Of a stretch of 64,000 nt of DNA, positions 37,751 to 47,115 are shown piece by piece. The stretch is taken from NCBI RefSeq assembly GCF_007655005.1, contig NZ_SZVW01000033.1, positions 1-64,000 on the forward strand. Reading direction: 5' to 3'. This stretch comes from Streptomyces tibetensis (lineage in GTDB: Bacteria; Actinomycetota; Actinomycetes; Streptomycetales; Streptomycetaceae). A model generated the notes under the pieces. That model was not told the origin of the DNA and did no database searches. It was given only the letters and a program-made list of their open reading frames with translations. A program made the translations under genes and the position numbers. Numbering within the stretch: position 1 is the first letter of the stretch; each line of letters begins with the position of its first letter.

Positions 37751-37828
37751 GTGCGGCCGTCCCCTCGTCAGTTGGCCCGTGGTGGTGCTGCGCGCTGATC
37801 CGTGTGGTGTGTCGCTGTCGACGTGCCT

Positions 37829-40537
37829 TCAGTGAAGCAGGCGGCGCAGCCGTCGGCGTACGACCGACAGCACACCGCGTACGCCGGGAGCCACCCGCAG
37901 CGCCAGTGCGCCGGAGTGCGTGCAGTACGGCTGTACGAGTACCACGCCCTGCCGGCCGCTCGGGACGACGGTGCGGCGCAGCAGACCGGCGCCCTTGAGC
38001 GCGTGCACCGTGACGTCCCGGCTCGCACCGTCGCGGAAGCGGACGCGAAGGCGCAGGTCCCAGGTGCCCGCGCCGAGCGCGGCCAGTGCGGCGAGGTCGA
38101 CGGCCGTCTCCGCCGACCAGGTGGCCTCGCAACCGTCGGGGGCGGCGGCCCCCCACGCCTCGGGGCGCGCCCCCGCACATGGCGCGAGCGCGGTCCCCGA
38201 AGTGTCGGGCTGCGCCCCCGTACGCGGCGCGAGGGCGGTCTCCGAAGCCTCGGGCTGCGCCCCCGCACGCGGCGCGAGGGCGGTCCCCGAAGCCTCGGGC
38301 TGCGCCCCCGTACGCGGCGCGAGGGCGGTCTCCGAAGCCTCGGGCTGCGCCCCCGCACGCGGCGCGAGGGCGGTCCCCGAAGCCTCGGGCTGCGCCCCCG
38401 TACGCGGCGCGAGGGCGGTCTCCGAAGCCTCGGGCTGCGCCCCCGTACGCGGCGCGAGGGCGGTCTCCGAAGCCTCGGGCTGCGCCCCCGTACGCGGCGC
38501 GAGGGCGGTCTCCGAAGCCTCGGGCTGCGCCCCCGTACGCGGCGCGAGGGCGGTCTCCGAAGCCTCGGGCTGCGCCCCCGTACGCGGCGCGAGGGCGGTC
38601 TCCGAAGCCTCGGGCTGCGCCCCCGTACGCGGCGCGAGGGCGGTCTCCGAAGCCTCGGGCTGCGCCCCCGTACGCGGCGCGAGGGCGGTCTCCGAAGCCT
38701 CGGGCTGCGCCCCCGTACGCGGCGCGAGGGCGGTCTCCGAAGCCTCGGGCTGCGCCCCCGTACGCGGCGCGAGGGCGGTCTCCGAAGCCTCGGGCTGCGC
38801 CCCCGTACGCGGCGCGAGGGCGGTCTCCGAAGCCTCGGGCTGCGCCCCCGTACGCGGCGCGAGGGCGGTCTCCGAAGCCTCGGGCTGCGCCCCCGTACGC
38901 GGCGCGAGGGCGGTCTCCGAAGCCTCGGGCTGCGCCCCCGTACGCGGCGCGAGGGCGGTCTCCGAAGCCTCGGGCTGCGCCCCCGTACGCGGCGCGAGGG
39001 CGGTCTCCGAAGCCTCGGGCTGCGCCCCCGTACGCGGCGCGAGGGCGGTCTCCGAAGCCTCGGGCTGCGCCCCCGTACGCGGCGCGAGGGCGGTCTCCGA
39101 AGCCTCGGGCTGCGCCCCCGTACGCGGCGCGAGGGCGGTCTCCGAAGCCTCGGGCTGCGCCCCCGTACACGGCGCGAGCGCCACGCTCGCGCCCCGGACC
39201 ACCACGTCACCGTCGTCCCGGTGCCGCCACTCCACCTCCACCGCCTCCGGACCCGCCTGCGCCACCCGCCCGTACAGCTCGTGCAGGCGCAGCCGCAGCC
39301 GGGTGCCCCGCGCGCCCGGCCGCAGCTCCCCGTCGACGGCGAGCGGCAGCGCCCGCACCGGCCGGGCCCGCAGGGGCTCCAGGGACACCTGCGGGAGCCG
39401 TTGCGACCAGACGGGCGTGCCGTCCGCGGCACGGGCGTACGGCGGGCACAGGCGGGCCGGGCGGGCCGCGAGCTCCCGCAGCCGGGGCAGGTCGCACGGC
39501 TCCGGGGAGGCCAGGACGACCCGCCCGGCCAGCCGGCCGGGAGCGGCCGGGTTGCGGGCCCAGTCGTCGGCGTCGTACTCCGCGAGGTGCGCCCGCGTGA
39601 GCTCCCACCATGCGCGCCGGTACACGGCGTCGCGCAACACCAGTTCGCGCACGTACATCCGCAGGTCGTGGTCGAGGAACTTGGCGCGCACGGCCCGCGC
39701 GAGTTCCTTCTGCCCGGCGCCCAGCAGCACCTCGTACGCCTGCCGGCACGCCTCCGTACGGGCCCGCCAGTTCTCCACACCGGCCCGGTCCAGGGAGATC
39801 GACAGCCGCCCGGCGGACCGGCGCACGTGCCAGACGTAGACCCGGTCCGGGACCAGGGCGATGCGCGGGGCCGCGGCCAGCACGCGCGCGGTGAAGACGA
39901 CGTCCTCGTACGGGAAGCGGCCCTCGGGGAAGCGGATGCCGTGCGCGCGCAGGAAGTCGGTGCGGTAGAGCTTGTTGACGCAGAGCGTGTCGTGGACCAG
40001 GCGCGGTCGCCGCGCGGGGTGCGGCACCACGGCGTGCAGCGCGTAGAGGCGCTCCTGCCAGGGGATTTCGAGCCCCGACGGCAGCTCCCGGCGTACGCAC
40101 AGGCCGCCCGCGACCTCCGCGTGCGCGCCCTCGGCCGCTCGGAGCAGCGCCTCGACCGCGCCGGTCGGCAGGATGTCGTCGCTGTCCAGGAACATCACGT
40201 ACGGCGAGGTCACCGCGCCGAGCCCGGTGTTGCGGGGGGTGCCGCAGCCGCCGCTGTTGACCCGGCGGCGGATCACCTTCAGGCGGGGCTCCGAGGCGGC
40301 GAGCCGTTCCAGCAGGCCGGCGCTGCCGTCCTTGGAGCAGTCGTCGACGGCCACCACCTCGCGCACGACCGGCCCCTGGCCGAGCGCCGAGCGCACGGCG
40401 TCCGTCACATGCGCGGCGTCGTCGAAACCGATCACCACGACGGCGACCTCGGGGGCGAGCTGCTTCCCGGCGTCCGTACCGCTCACACTCCGGGTCACCT
40501 TCCGGGTCTCGCTCTCGGTCTCACTCTCGGCACTCAT
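37829..40537 (-). CDS. Family 2 glycosyltransferase with a large 15-residue tandem-repeat insertion
   Basis: 902 aa. GT-A domain at about residues 25-280: VAVVVIGFDDAAHVTDAVRS, VDDCSKDGS, NSGGCGTPRNTGL and FLDSDDI. A helical middle (KFLDHDLRMYVRELVLRDAV) and the start of a beta-rich domain follow. Residues about 453-792 are tandem copies of ALAPRTGAQPEASET, then about 110 residues complete the protein (WDLRLRVRFRDG). Without the repeat it would be about 560 aa, the size of the GT2 protein at 30227-31873. Start ATG at 40537; no strong ribosome-binding site. The insert is probably an extended linker. Confidence 0.85.
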   Translation of the reverse strand: MSAESETESETRKVTRSVSGTDAGKQLAPEVAVVVIGFDDAAHVTDAVRSALGQGPVVREVVAVDDCSKDGSAGLLERLAASEPRLKVIRRRVNSGGCGTPRNTGLGAVTSPYVMFLDSDDILPTGAVEALLRAAEGAHAEVAGGLCVRRELPSGLEIPWQERLYALHAVVPHPARRPRLVHDTLCVNKLYRTDFLRAHGIRFPEGRFPYEDVVFTARVLAAAPRIALVPDRVYVWHVRRSAGRLSISLDRAGVENWRARTEACRQAYEVLLGAGQKELARAVRAKFLDHDLRMYVRELVLRDAVYRRAWWELTRAHLAEYDADDWARNPAAPGRLAGRVVLASPEPCDLPRLRELAARPARLCPPYARAADGTPVWSQRLPQVSLEPLRARPVRALPLAVDGELRPGARGTRLRLRLHELYGRVAQAGPEAVEVEWRHRDDGDVVVRGASVALAPCTGAQPEASETALAPRTGAQPEASETALAPRTGAQPEASETALAPRTGAQPEASETALAPRTGAQPEASETALAPRTGAQPEASETALAPRTGAQPEASETALAPRTGAQPEASETALAPRTGAQPEASETALAPRTGAQPEASETALAPRTGAQPEASETALAPRTGAQPEASETALAPRTGAQPEASETALAPRTGAQPEASETALAPRTGAQPEASETALAPRTGAQPEASETALAPRTGAQPEASETALAPRTGAQPEASGTALAPRAGAQPEASETALAPRTGAQPEASGTALAPRAGAQPEASETALAPRTGAQPDTSGTALAPCAGARPEAWGAAAPDGCEATWSAETAVDLAALAALGAGTWDLRLRVRFRDGASRDVTVHALKGAGLLRRTVVPSGRQGVVLVQPYCTHSGALALRVAPGVRGVLSVVRRRLRRLLH
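38161..39180 (-). repeat. 45-bp minisatellite, 22.7 copies, inside the GT2 gene
   Basis: Units start every 45 bp from 38161 to 39151; the last is cut at 30 bp. Nineteen units are identical (those at 38206, 38296 and 38386-39150). Two units (38251, 38341) share the same two changes, which suggests duplication of a 90-bp dimer. The unit at 38161 is diverged. The period is a multiple of three, so the frame is kept and each unit adds 15 residues. Open frames on both strands through this stretch are artefacts of the periodicity. Confidence 0.97.
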
Positions 40538-40628
40538 CACGACGGATCGTAAGCCGGGCGAATGACATGAAAGGGATAACACACCATCAAACCTACGCGA
40601 AGCCCCTGATTCAGCACAGAATCGGGCC

Positions 40629-42668
40629 GTGAAGAGCGGACAGTCGACGGGGAGCGGCAGGTTCGCCACGAGGGCGCTGCCCGTGGCGGTCCCCGTGGCG
40701 GTCCCCATGGCGGTGATGCTCGCGATCGGGCTGTGGGGACTGGACCGCGGCGGTATGTGGGGAGACGAGAGCGTCACCTTCCAGGTCGCGCAGCGCACGG
40801 TCCCGCAGATCTGGAGGCTGCTGCACGACGTGGACGCGGTGCACGGCCTGTACTACCTGTTCATGCACGCCGTCCTCACCGTCCACCCGGACGAGGTCGT
40901 GCTGCGCCTGCCGGCGGTGTGCGCGGCGACGGTGACCGCCGGCCTGGTCGCGGCACTGGGCGTCCGGCTGGCCGGGCCCCGGGCCGGCCTGGGGGCCGGT
41001 GTCCTCTACGCGATCACCCCGATGACCGGCCACTACGCCCAGGAAGGACGGTCCTACGCGCTGGTCGCGGGGGGTGTGGCAGGGGCGACGCTGCTGCTCC
41101 TGAGGGCCGTGGAGGGGGCGGGCGCCCGGGCCTGGTGGGGGTACGGGACGGCCGTCGCCCTGACCTGTGCGCTGCACGAGCTGGCGGTGCCGGTGCTGGG
41201 CGCGCACGCGCTGACGCTGGCGCTGCTGCGGGTGCCGAGGAGGGTGTGGTCCTGCTGGGGGCGCGCGGCGGGGGCGGTGGCACTGCTACTGCTGCCGCTG
41301 GTGTGGGTGTCGCAGGGGCAGGCCGGGCAGGTGGCGTGGCTGGTGCCGCCCGGGTGGGACCGGGTCGAGAGGCTCGCCCGGAACTTCGCTCCCGGTCCGG
41401 CGGGGCCGGTGTTCTGGGGCGCGCTGCTGCTGATGGCCGTGGGACTCCGGGAGCGGCGCACGGCCGCGGTCGCGGTGCCGCTGCTGCTCGTGCCGCCGGG
41501 GATCCTGATGACCGTCTCGCAGGTCCGGCCGCTTTACCACGACCGGTACGTGCTCTATTCGCTGGCGGGCGCGTCCCTGCTGGTCGCGGCCGGGGCCGGG
41601 CGAGTGGGCCGGGCGCTGGGACGGGCGGGGTGTGACGGGCCCCGGGTGCGGTTCGGTAAGCGGTGGGTGGGGTTCGGCGGTCGGCGGGTGCGGGTCGGCG
41701 GGCGGCCGGAGGGGTTCGGCGGTCGGCGGGTGCGGGTCGGTAAGCGGTGGGTGGGGTTCGGCGGGCGGCGGGTGCGGGTCGGCAAGGGGCGGGTGGGGGT
41801 CGGCGGTCGGCGGGTGCGGGTCGGCAGGCGGCGGGTGGGGTTCGGCGGGCGGCGGGTGCGGGTCGGCAAGGGGCGGGTGGGGTTCGGCGGTCGGCGGGTG
41901 CGGGTCGGTAAGCGGTGGGTGGGGTTCGGCGGTCGGCGGGTGCGGGTCGGCAAGGGGCGGGTGGGGTTCGGCGGTCGGCGGGTGCAGGTCGGCGGTCGGC
42001 CGGTGCGGTTCGACGGTCGGCGGGTGCGGTTCCACGGGCGCCGGGTGGGGTTCGGCGGTCGGCGGATGCGGGTCGTCGTGGGCGTCACCGGCGTCCTCGC
42101 CCTCACCGGCACCTTCCTGGTCCAGCTCCCCGTGTACCGCAAGGACCGGTCCGCCGCCCACCGCCCGGACAACCTCGCCGTGGTCTCCGCGCTCGCCGTC
42201 CGCCAGATGCGCCCCGGTGACCCGGTGCTGTTCCTGCCGTCGGTCGGCAGGCTCGCCGCGCTGGCCTACCCGATGGGGTTCCGGCGCACGCGGGACATCG
42301 CGCTGCGGGAGTCCGCGCCCCGCTCCGGGACGCTGTGGGGCCGGGAGGCGACCCCCGGGGAACTGCGCCGCCGGCTCGCCTCGGTGGACCGCGTCTGGGT
42401 CGTCGCCGAGGCACACGTGCTGAACCCGCGCTGGTCCCCGGCCGATCCGGTCGAGCGGACCAAGCTCGCCGTCCTGAGAACGGAGTTCACCGTCCGGGAG
42501 GAACACACCCGGGACGGGGTGGTCCTCCGCCTCCACGTCCGGCGGCAGCCGGGCGACGAACCCGGTGTGCCGGCCGGCATCCCGCCCGGTGCGGCTACGA
42601 CGGCCCGGTCGCCGGCGAGCCGCCCTGCGGCTCGGCGAGCGCCGCGGCCGCGTCGAGTGCGGTGGTGA
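40629..42668 (+). CDS. GT39-like GT-C membrane glycosyltransferase with a basic heptad-repeat loop
   Basis: 679 aa. The N-terminal half has about nine membrane segments and the GT-C hallmark loop GGMWGDESVTFQVAQRTVPQ with DVDAVHGLYYLFMHAVL, as in lipid-linked mannose/arabinose transferases. Residues 339-478 are twenty heptads of the type RVRVGKG/RVGFGGR, then a last membrane segment (VVVGVTGVLALTGTFLVQL) and an extracytoplasmic tail. The repeat is free of acidic residues except two and very basic, so it is probably cytoplasmic. GTG start at 40629. The last 74 bp overlap the convergent ohrR gene, and the tail there looks non-conserved. Confidence 0.82.
   Translation: MKSGQSTGSGRFATRALPVAVPVAVPMAVMLAIGLWGLDRGGMWGDESVTFQVAQRTVPQIWRLLHDVDAVHGLYYLFMHAVLTVHPDEVVLRLPAVCAATVTAGLVAALGVRLAGPRAGLGAGVLYAITPMTGHYAQEGRSYALVAGGVAGATLLLLRAVEGAGARAWWGYGTAVALTCALHELAVPVLGAHALTLALLRVPRRVWSCWGRAAGAVALLLLPLVWVSQGQAGQVAWLVPPGWDRVERLARNFAPGPAGPVFWGALLLMAVGLRERRTAAVAVPLLLVPPGILMTVSQVRPLYHDRYVLYSLAGASLLVAAGAGRVGRALGRAGCDGPRVRFGKRWVGFGGRRVRVGGRPEGFGGRRVRVGKRWVGFGGRRVRVGKGRVGVGGRRVRVGRRRVGFGGRRVRVGKGRVGFGGRRVRVGKRWVGFGGRRVRVGKGRVGFGGRRVQVGGRPVRFDGRRVRFHGRRVGFGGRRMRVVVGVTGVLALTGTFLVQLPVYRKDRSAAHRPDNLAVVSALAVRQMRPGDPVLFLPSVGRLAALAYPMGFRRTRDIALRESAPRSGTLWGREATPGELRRRLASVDRVWVVAEAHVLNPRWSPADPVERTKLAVLRTEFTVREEHTRDGVVLRLHVRRQPGDEPGVPAGIPPGAATTARSPASRPAARRAPRPRRVRW
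41643..42062 (+). repeat. 21-bp/42-bp tandem repeat coding basic heptads
   Basis: Twenty imperfect 21-bp units, mostly alternating between RVRVGKR-type and RVGFGGR-type heptads, so the true repeat is often 42 bp. Units are less uniform than the neighbouring 45-bp array: variants include PEGFGGR, PVRFDGR and RVRFHGR. All frames stay open because the period is a multiple of three. Confidence 0.93.
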
Positions 42669-43086
42669 GCTCGTCGATGCGGGCACGCAGGACGCGGACC
42701 TCCTCGGGGCCGAAGCCGGTCGAGGACGCGATCCGGCGCGGCACCTGAAGCGCCCGCGCCCGCAGCGCCACGCCCTCCTCGGTCAGCCGCACCTCCACCG
42801 ACCGCTCGTCGCGCGCACTGCGCTCCCGGCGCACCAGACCGGCCGCCTCCAGCCGCTTGAGCAGCGGCGACAGCGTGCCGGAGTCGAGGCGCAGATGCTC
42901 GCCGAGCTTCTTCACGGGCAGCTCGTCGTGCTCCCACAGCACGAGCATCACCAGGTACTGCGGGTAGGTGAGGCCGAGGTCCTTGAGGATCTGGCGGTAG
43001 ACGCCGTTGAAGGCGCGGGAGGCCGCGTGCAGGGAGAAACAGATCTGCTGGTCCAGGCGGAGCCAGTCGTCGTCCGGCGTGTTCAT
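42595..43086 (-). CDS. ohrR: Organic hydroperoxide-sensing MarR regulator OhrR
   Basis: 163 aa MarR/DUF24-like winged helix. The N-terminal [16 protein letters not shown] has the redox cysteine (Cys16), and [20 protein letters not shown] with [20 protein letters not shown] forms the DNA-binding part, matching one-Cys OhrR proteins. OhrR represses ohr until its Cys is oxidised by organic peroxides. The ATG at 43086 (after GGGAG) is chosen over the ATG at 43113, which lies at the operator. Divergent from ohr. Confidence 0.93.
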   Translation of the reverse strand: MNTPDDDWLRLDQQICFSLHAASRAFNGVYRQILKDLGLTYPQYLVMLVLWEHDELPVKKLGEHLRLDSGTLSPLLKRLEAAGLVRRERSARDERSVEVRLTEEGVALRARALQVPRRIASSTGFGPEEVRVLRARIDELTTALDAAAALAEPQGGSPATGPS

Positions 43087-43118
43087 GCTCCCAGGATAGC
43101 TCGCGCCCGCCATTCAAT

Positions 43119-43146
43119 TGCACACAACTGAATTGTGTGCTCTAAT
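43119..43146 (+). promoter_or_regulatory. ohr promoter and OhrR operator palindrome
   Basis: GCACACAA (43120-43127) and TTGTGTGC (43133-43140) form a perfect 8-bp inverted repeat with the spacer CTGAA. A possible -35 TTGCAC (43119-43124) and -10 TCTAAT (43141-43146) are 16 bases apart and flank or overlap the palindrome, so a bound OhrR would block the ohr promoter and cover the ohrR start region. Direct view of the sequence; binding is inferred. Confidence 0.7.
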
Positions 43147-43209
43147 TCTGGATGTCGGGCGGCCCGGAAGCGGGCCGCCGAACGTTGACGTGAGAGGGAA
43201 GGGTTTTCC

Positions 43210-43623
<414 letters not shown>

Positions 43624-43642
43624 GTCTCAAGGACACCGGACC

Positions 43643-45202
43643 TCACCCCCCGACCCGCGCCAGTACCTCCCCCGTCCGGCTGCTCCACGCCACCACCACG
43701 GCCTCCTCGGGCACCGGGTGCCAGCGCGTCAGCAACAGCCAGCGCACGTGATAGCGGCGGACGACGGCGGACCGCTCGGCGCGGGTCGAACCGGGGGCCA
43801 GATAAGCGCGCACGTCGGCCGCCCGGCGCTCCCGCTCCCGCTCGTCCAGGGCGGGGTCGGGCCAGATGGGCGCGGCGAGGTTCGGCCCGTACCCGGCGAT
43901 GGCGTGACTGGCCAGGTACCCGTCGGTGATCACCACCTCGCCGGACCCGATGTGCCGGGCCGCCCAGTCGTAGGACGGCCAGCGCGTCGGCTGCGCGAAC
44001 CCCACCGGGTCGACCGAGCGCGGCACCACCGCCCCGGCGTGCACGGTGACGAACCCGACGCACACCCCGGCCGCCGCCACCCCGCCCAGCACCCGCCGGG
44101 CCCGCCGCCAGGGCCGGGGCGCCGCCAGCTCCACCGCCAGGGCGAACTGCAGCGGCACCAGCACGGCCCACAGGGCCCGGGCGTACGTGTAGTGCCCGCT
44201 CACCCAGCCGTACGCCACCAGCAGGCACTCCAGCAGGAACATCCACACCAGCGGATCACGCGCCGACCTGCGGGCCCGGGCCCACAGTGCGGGCAGGCCG
44301 AGCAGCGCGAGCCAGGAATTGGCGAGCATCCTCTCGTACAGCTGCCGGTGCATCGCGTCCATGCCGGTGTCGCTGACCAGCGTCAGCACGTCGTAGTACG
44401 GCCACGCCACCGCGACCGCCGCACAGGCCGCCCCGGTGAGGGCCCAGCGGGCCACGACCGGGCGGCGCCGGCCGCGCTGCCGGGCCGCCACGATCGCCAC
44501 CGCCCCGGTGAGCGCCGAGGCCGCGGTGACGGGGTGGGTGAGCAGGATCAGCCCGTACAGGGCGCCGATCCCGGCGTACCCCCACCAGCCGCCCAGCCCG
44601 CTCGGCCCGACGAAGCGCACGGCGGGGGCGTCGTCCCGCGCCCGGGTACCCGTCCAGGCCCACGCCCAGAACGTCAGGCCGATGGTGATCGTGGACGGGT
44701 AGCCCAGATTCGTCGTCATCGACATCAGCCCGAGGTAGCCGCTCCACAGGATCCGCGTGCTGCCCCACAGCAGCGTCATGAACAGCAGCGCCCACACCGG
44801 CGCCCAGGGACGCGGGGTGAGGGTCCTGACGAACCGGCCGAGCCCCGTCAGCAGCACCACCAGGTGCACCGGCCCGGCCAGCTTCACGACCCCCCAGCCC
44901 GACAGCCCCGTCATGCGCGCCAGCACCCCCTGGGCGACGGCGTACGGGCCGTAGTAGGGGCTGCCCTCACCCGGCAGGTCGGCCATTGAGTGGGCCGGGT
45001 GCAGCAGGTCGGCCTTGAGGCGTTCGACGACCGCCGCGTGCTGCCCGGCGTCGCAGCACAGCGGGATCCGCCAGTACGCCAGCGTCATCACCAGCCAGAA
45101 CAGGGCGCCGTAGAACTGGTACGGGGTGAGCCTGCCGACACGGCCGCCGCGCAGCGCCGTCGCGCCGCGCACGGCCCGCCGGACCAGGGCCGGGGCGCTC
45201 AC
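43643..45202 (-). CDS. Polytopic membrane protein, GT-C-like, paralogue of 28498-29964
   Basis: 519 aa with about ten membrane segments and a C-terminal soluble domain. Conserved features with its paralogue: the first loop LCCDAGQHAAVVERLKADLL, a SPYYGPYAVAQGVLARMTGL segment, AWPYYDVLTLV and a tail with VRAYLAPGSTRAERSAVVRR (paralogue: VRRYFADGTSEEERAAILRE). Probably a membrane transferase using lipid-linked sugar, but no family can be named. GTG at 45202; the upstream AftB/ZomB-like gene ends 71 bp away on the same strand. Confidence 0.8.
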   Translation of the reverse strand: MSAPALVRRAVRGATALRGGRVGRLTPYQFYGALFWLVMTLAYWRIPLCCDAGQHAAVVERLKADLLHPAHSMADLPGEGSPYYGPYAVAQGVLARMTGLSGWGVVKLAGPVHLVVLLTGLGRFVRTLTPRPWAPVWALLFMTLLWGSTRILWSGYLGLMSMTTNLGYPSTITIGLTFWAWAWTGTRARDDAPAVRFVGPSGLGGWWGYAGIGALYGLILLTHPVTAASALTGAVAIVAARQRGRRRPVVARWALTGAACAAVAVAWPYYDVLTLVSDTGMDAMHRQLYERMLANSWLALLGLPALWARARRSARDPLVWMFLLECLLVAYGWVSGHYTYARALWAVLVPLQFALAVELAAPRPWRRARRVLGGVAAAGVCVGFVTVHAGAVVPRSVDPVGFAQPTRWPSYDWAARHIGSGEVVITDGYLASHAIAGYGPNLAAPIWPDPALDERERERRAADVRAYLAPGSTRAERSAVVRRYHVRWLLLTRWHPVPEEAVVVAWSSRTGEVLARVGG

Positions 45203-45273
45203 CGGAGGGTGAAGGGGGTCTGGGGCATGCGCCGAATGTTCCCGCCCTACGCATGCCCTGACCCCGGATCACT

Positions 45274-47115
45274 TCATCGGGTGAGACGACTACCCCCACC
45301 TGCCGACGGTCCGTCGCACAGCGCCCGCTGCGCCGCCGCCGGCCAGCGCGCGAAGCGGAACCGCGTCCGCTCGACCGACCCGGTGAGGTTGCGCCAGAAC
45401 CGCTCGGCGGTGAGCGGCGCGCGCACCGACTCCCGCAGCTCGGCCAGGTCGCCGCAGCCCAGCGCGGCCCGGGCCGCCAGGACCGTCTCCCGTGCGGCCC
45501 CGGCCCGCAGCAGGTCGCGCTGCGGCGGGTGCTCGGCCGCCCACTCGGCGAAGATCCAGTAGTTGCGCAGGAACTTCTCGTGCCCCGGCCAGCTCCACCG
45601 CTCCAGCGCCAGGTGCGCGCCGATCGGGCTGGCCAGCCCCCAGGCGTCGTTGACGTAGGCGTCCAGCGGCGCCGCCGCTCCCGTCACTCCGAGGTGACGG
45701 CCCACGATCACCACCCGGTACGGGGCGTCCGCGCGCATCGGCGTGGCGTGCAGCCGCCGCCCGGCGTCGAAGTAGAGCAGCGTCGGCCCGGGCGCGCGCT
45801 CCGCCCGGGCCAGCATGGCGCGCCCCTCCGGCAGGGCGGGCCAGTTGGCCACCCAGGTGGCGGTGCGCACCGGGTTGTGGTCGCGGAGACCGTCGACGTC
45901 GGAACTGCGCACGTTGAACGACCCGGGCGTGCTGCGCACGTCGAACGGTGCCCGCAGCGGGCTGACCGCCGCGCACAGCCACACCGCCAGCAGCACGACA
46001 GCGGCGCCGGTGACCCTGGTGGCGGGCACGACCAGCACGGGCAGGAGCAGCAGCACAAGCGCGGGGAGGATCATGCGGGCGTGCATGTAGTCGCCGCCGA
46101 CGCGCACGACGTACCCGGCCAGCAGCAGACCGGCCGCGAGCGGCGCCAGCAGCACCGCGAGCGAGGCCCGCCCCGGGACGCGGCCCCGCTGCTCCCGGCG
46201 GGTGCGCCGGACCAGCAAGGCGGCCAGCGCCCCGAGCACCGGCACGACCGGCCACAGCCAGTACGGCCCGAGCGTCTCCTGCACGTACCCGGCGCCCCGG
46301 CTCCAGTCGCTGGCACTCGCCTCCTTGGCGATGGCGGGCAGCGGCACCAGGATCCCGTAGTACCCGGCCCGGAAGACCTCGTACGCCAGCGGCACCGCCC
46401 CCGCCGACGCCAGCATCGCCGCCGTGCCCCGCCGGGAGGGGCGCAGCACCCACCACTGGGCGGCCAGGAAGCACGCCGTGACCACCGCGAGATCGGGCCG
46501 GACCAGCGGACCCAGCCCGAACACGAAGGCGGCCGTGCACGTCCCCCGGGCTTCCCGGCCGCGCCGGGTCCGTGTCAGCAGCCACCACGACAGGCCGGTC
46601 CAGAAGGCGCCGAGGCCGCTCTCCAGGCCCGACGTCATGTACGACCAGAACGGCGGCACGGCCAGCAGCACGAACACCCCGGCCGGCAGCAGCAGCCCGC
46701 CGCCCCGGTGCAGCCGGCACGTGGCGAGCAGGGCGAACGCGAACCCGGCGGTGCTCAGCAGCAGCCCCAGTCCGACCGCGAGGAACGCCGGGTCCTCGCC
46801 GGTGACCCAGGTGGCGAGCGCGAGCAGCCACTGCCAGAGGGTGCCCGTCGCACTCTCCGCCCGTTCCCCGACGTTGAACACCGGCCCGTTGCCCGCCAGG
46901 ATCTGCCGGACCGGACGCAGGTAGATGAGCCCGTCGTCGCAGATCCAGCGGCGCCGGTAGCCCAGCACGAACAGGGCCGCGGTGGGCACGGCGACGAGGG
47001 CGGCGTGCCACCACCGCACCGGCCGCAGCCGCTCGGCGACGGCGGGCGGCCGGGTCGAGGAGGCCCGCTGGCCGGGCAGGGAGGGGGCGGCCTCGGGGGT
47101 CGCGGGAGTTCTCAT
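45274..47115 (-). CDS. AftB/ZomB-like membrane glycosyltransferase
   Basis: 613 aa with about nine membrane segments and a C-terminal extracytoplasmic domain of about 200 residues. The N-terminal motif RRWICDDGLIYLRPVRQILA followed by GNGPVFNVGERAESATGTLW resembles mycobacterial AftB, the terminal beta-(1,2)-arabinofuranosyltransferase, and the related ZomB family. In this context it may add a terminal pentose or hexose from a decaprenyl donor to the wall polymer. The ATG at 47115 overlaps the stop of the upstream GT2-TagF gene (ATGA), tying it to that operon. The sugar is not predictable. Confidence 0.8.
   Translation of the reverse strand: MRTPATPEAAPSLPGQRASSTRPPAVAERLRPVRWWHAALVAVPTAALFVLGYRRRWICDDGLIYLRPVRQILAGNGPVFNVGERAESATGTLWQWLLALATWVTGEDPAFLAVGLGLLLSTAGFAFALLATCRLHRGGGLLLPAGVFVLLAVPPFWSYMTSGLESGLGAFWTGLSWWLLTRTRRGREARGTCTAAFVFGLGPLVRPDLAVVTACFLAAQWWVLRPSRRGTAAMLASAGAVPLAYEVFRAGYYGILVPLPAIAKEASASDWSRGAGYVQETLGPYWLWPVVPVLGALAALLVRRTRREQRGRVPGRASLAVLLAPLAAGLLLAGYVVRVGGDYMHARMILPALVLLLLPVLVVPATRVTGAAVVLLAVWLCAAVSPLRAPFDVRSTPGSFNVRSSDVDGLRDHNPVRTATWVANWPALPEGRAMLARAERAPGPTLLYFDAGRRLHATPMRADAPYRVVIVGRHLGVTGAAAPLDAYVNDAWGLASPIGAHLALERWSWPGHEKFLRNYWIFAEWAAEHPPQRDLLRAGAARETVLAARAALGCGDLAELRESVRAPLTAERFWRNLTGSVERTRFRFARWPAAAQRALCDGPSAGGGSRLTR

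Noticed and set aside
38161-39180. Possible CRISPR array
   Set aside because: The repeats are directly adjacent with no unique spacers, are in frame within a gene, and no cas genes are nearby.
37305-39839. Very long open frames on both strands and in several frames across the 45-bp array
   Set aside because: The period is a multiple of three and the unit has no stop in these frames, so all copies stay open by arithmetic. Only the minus-strand GT2 frame has domains on both sides.
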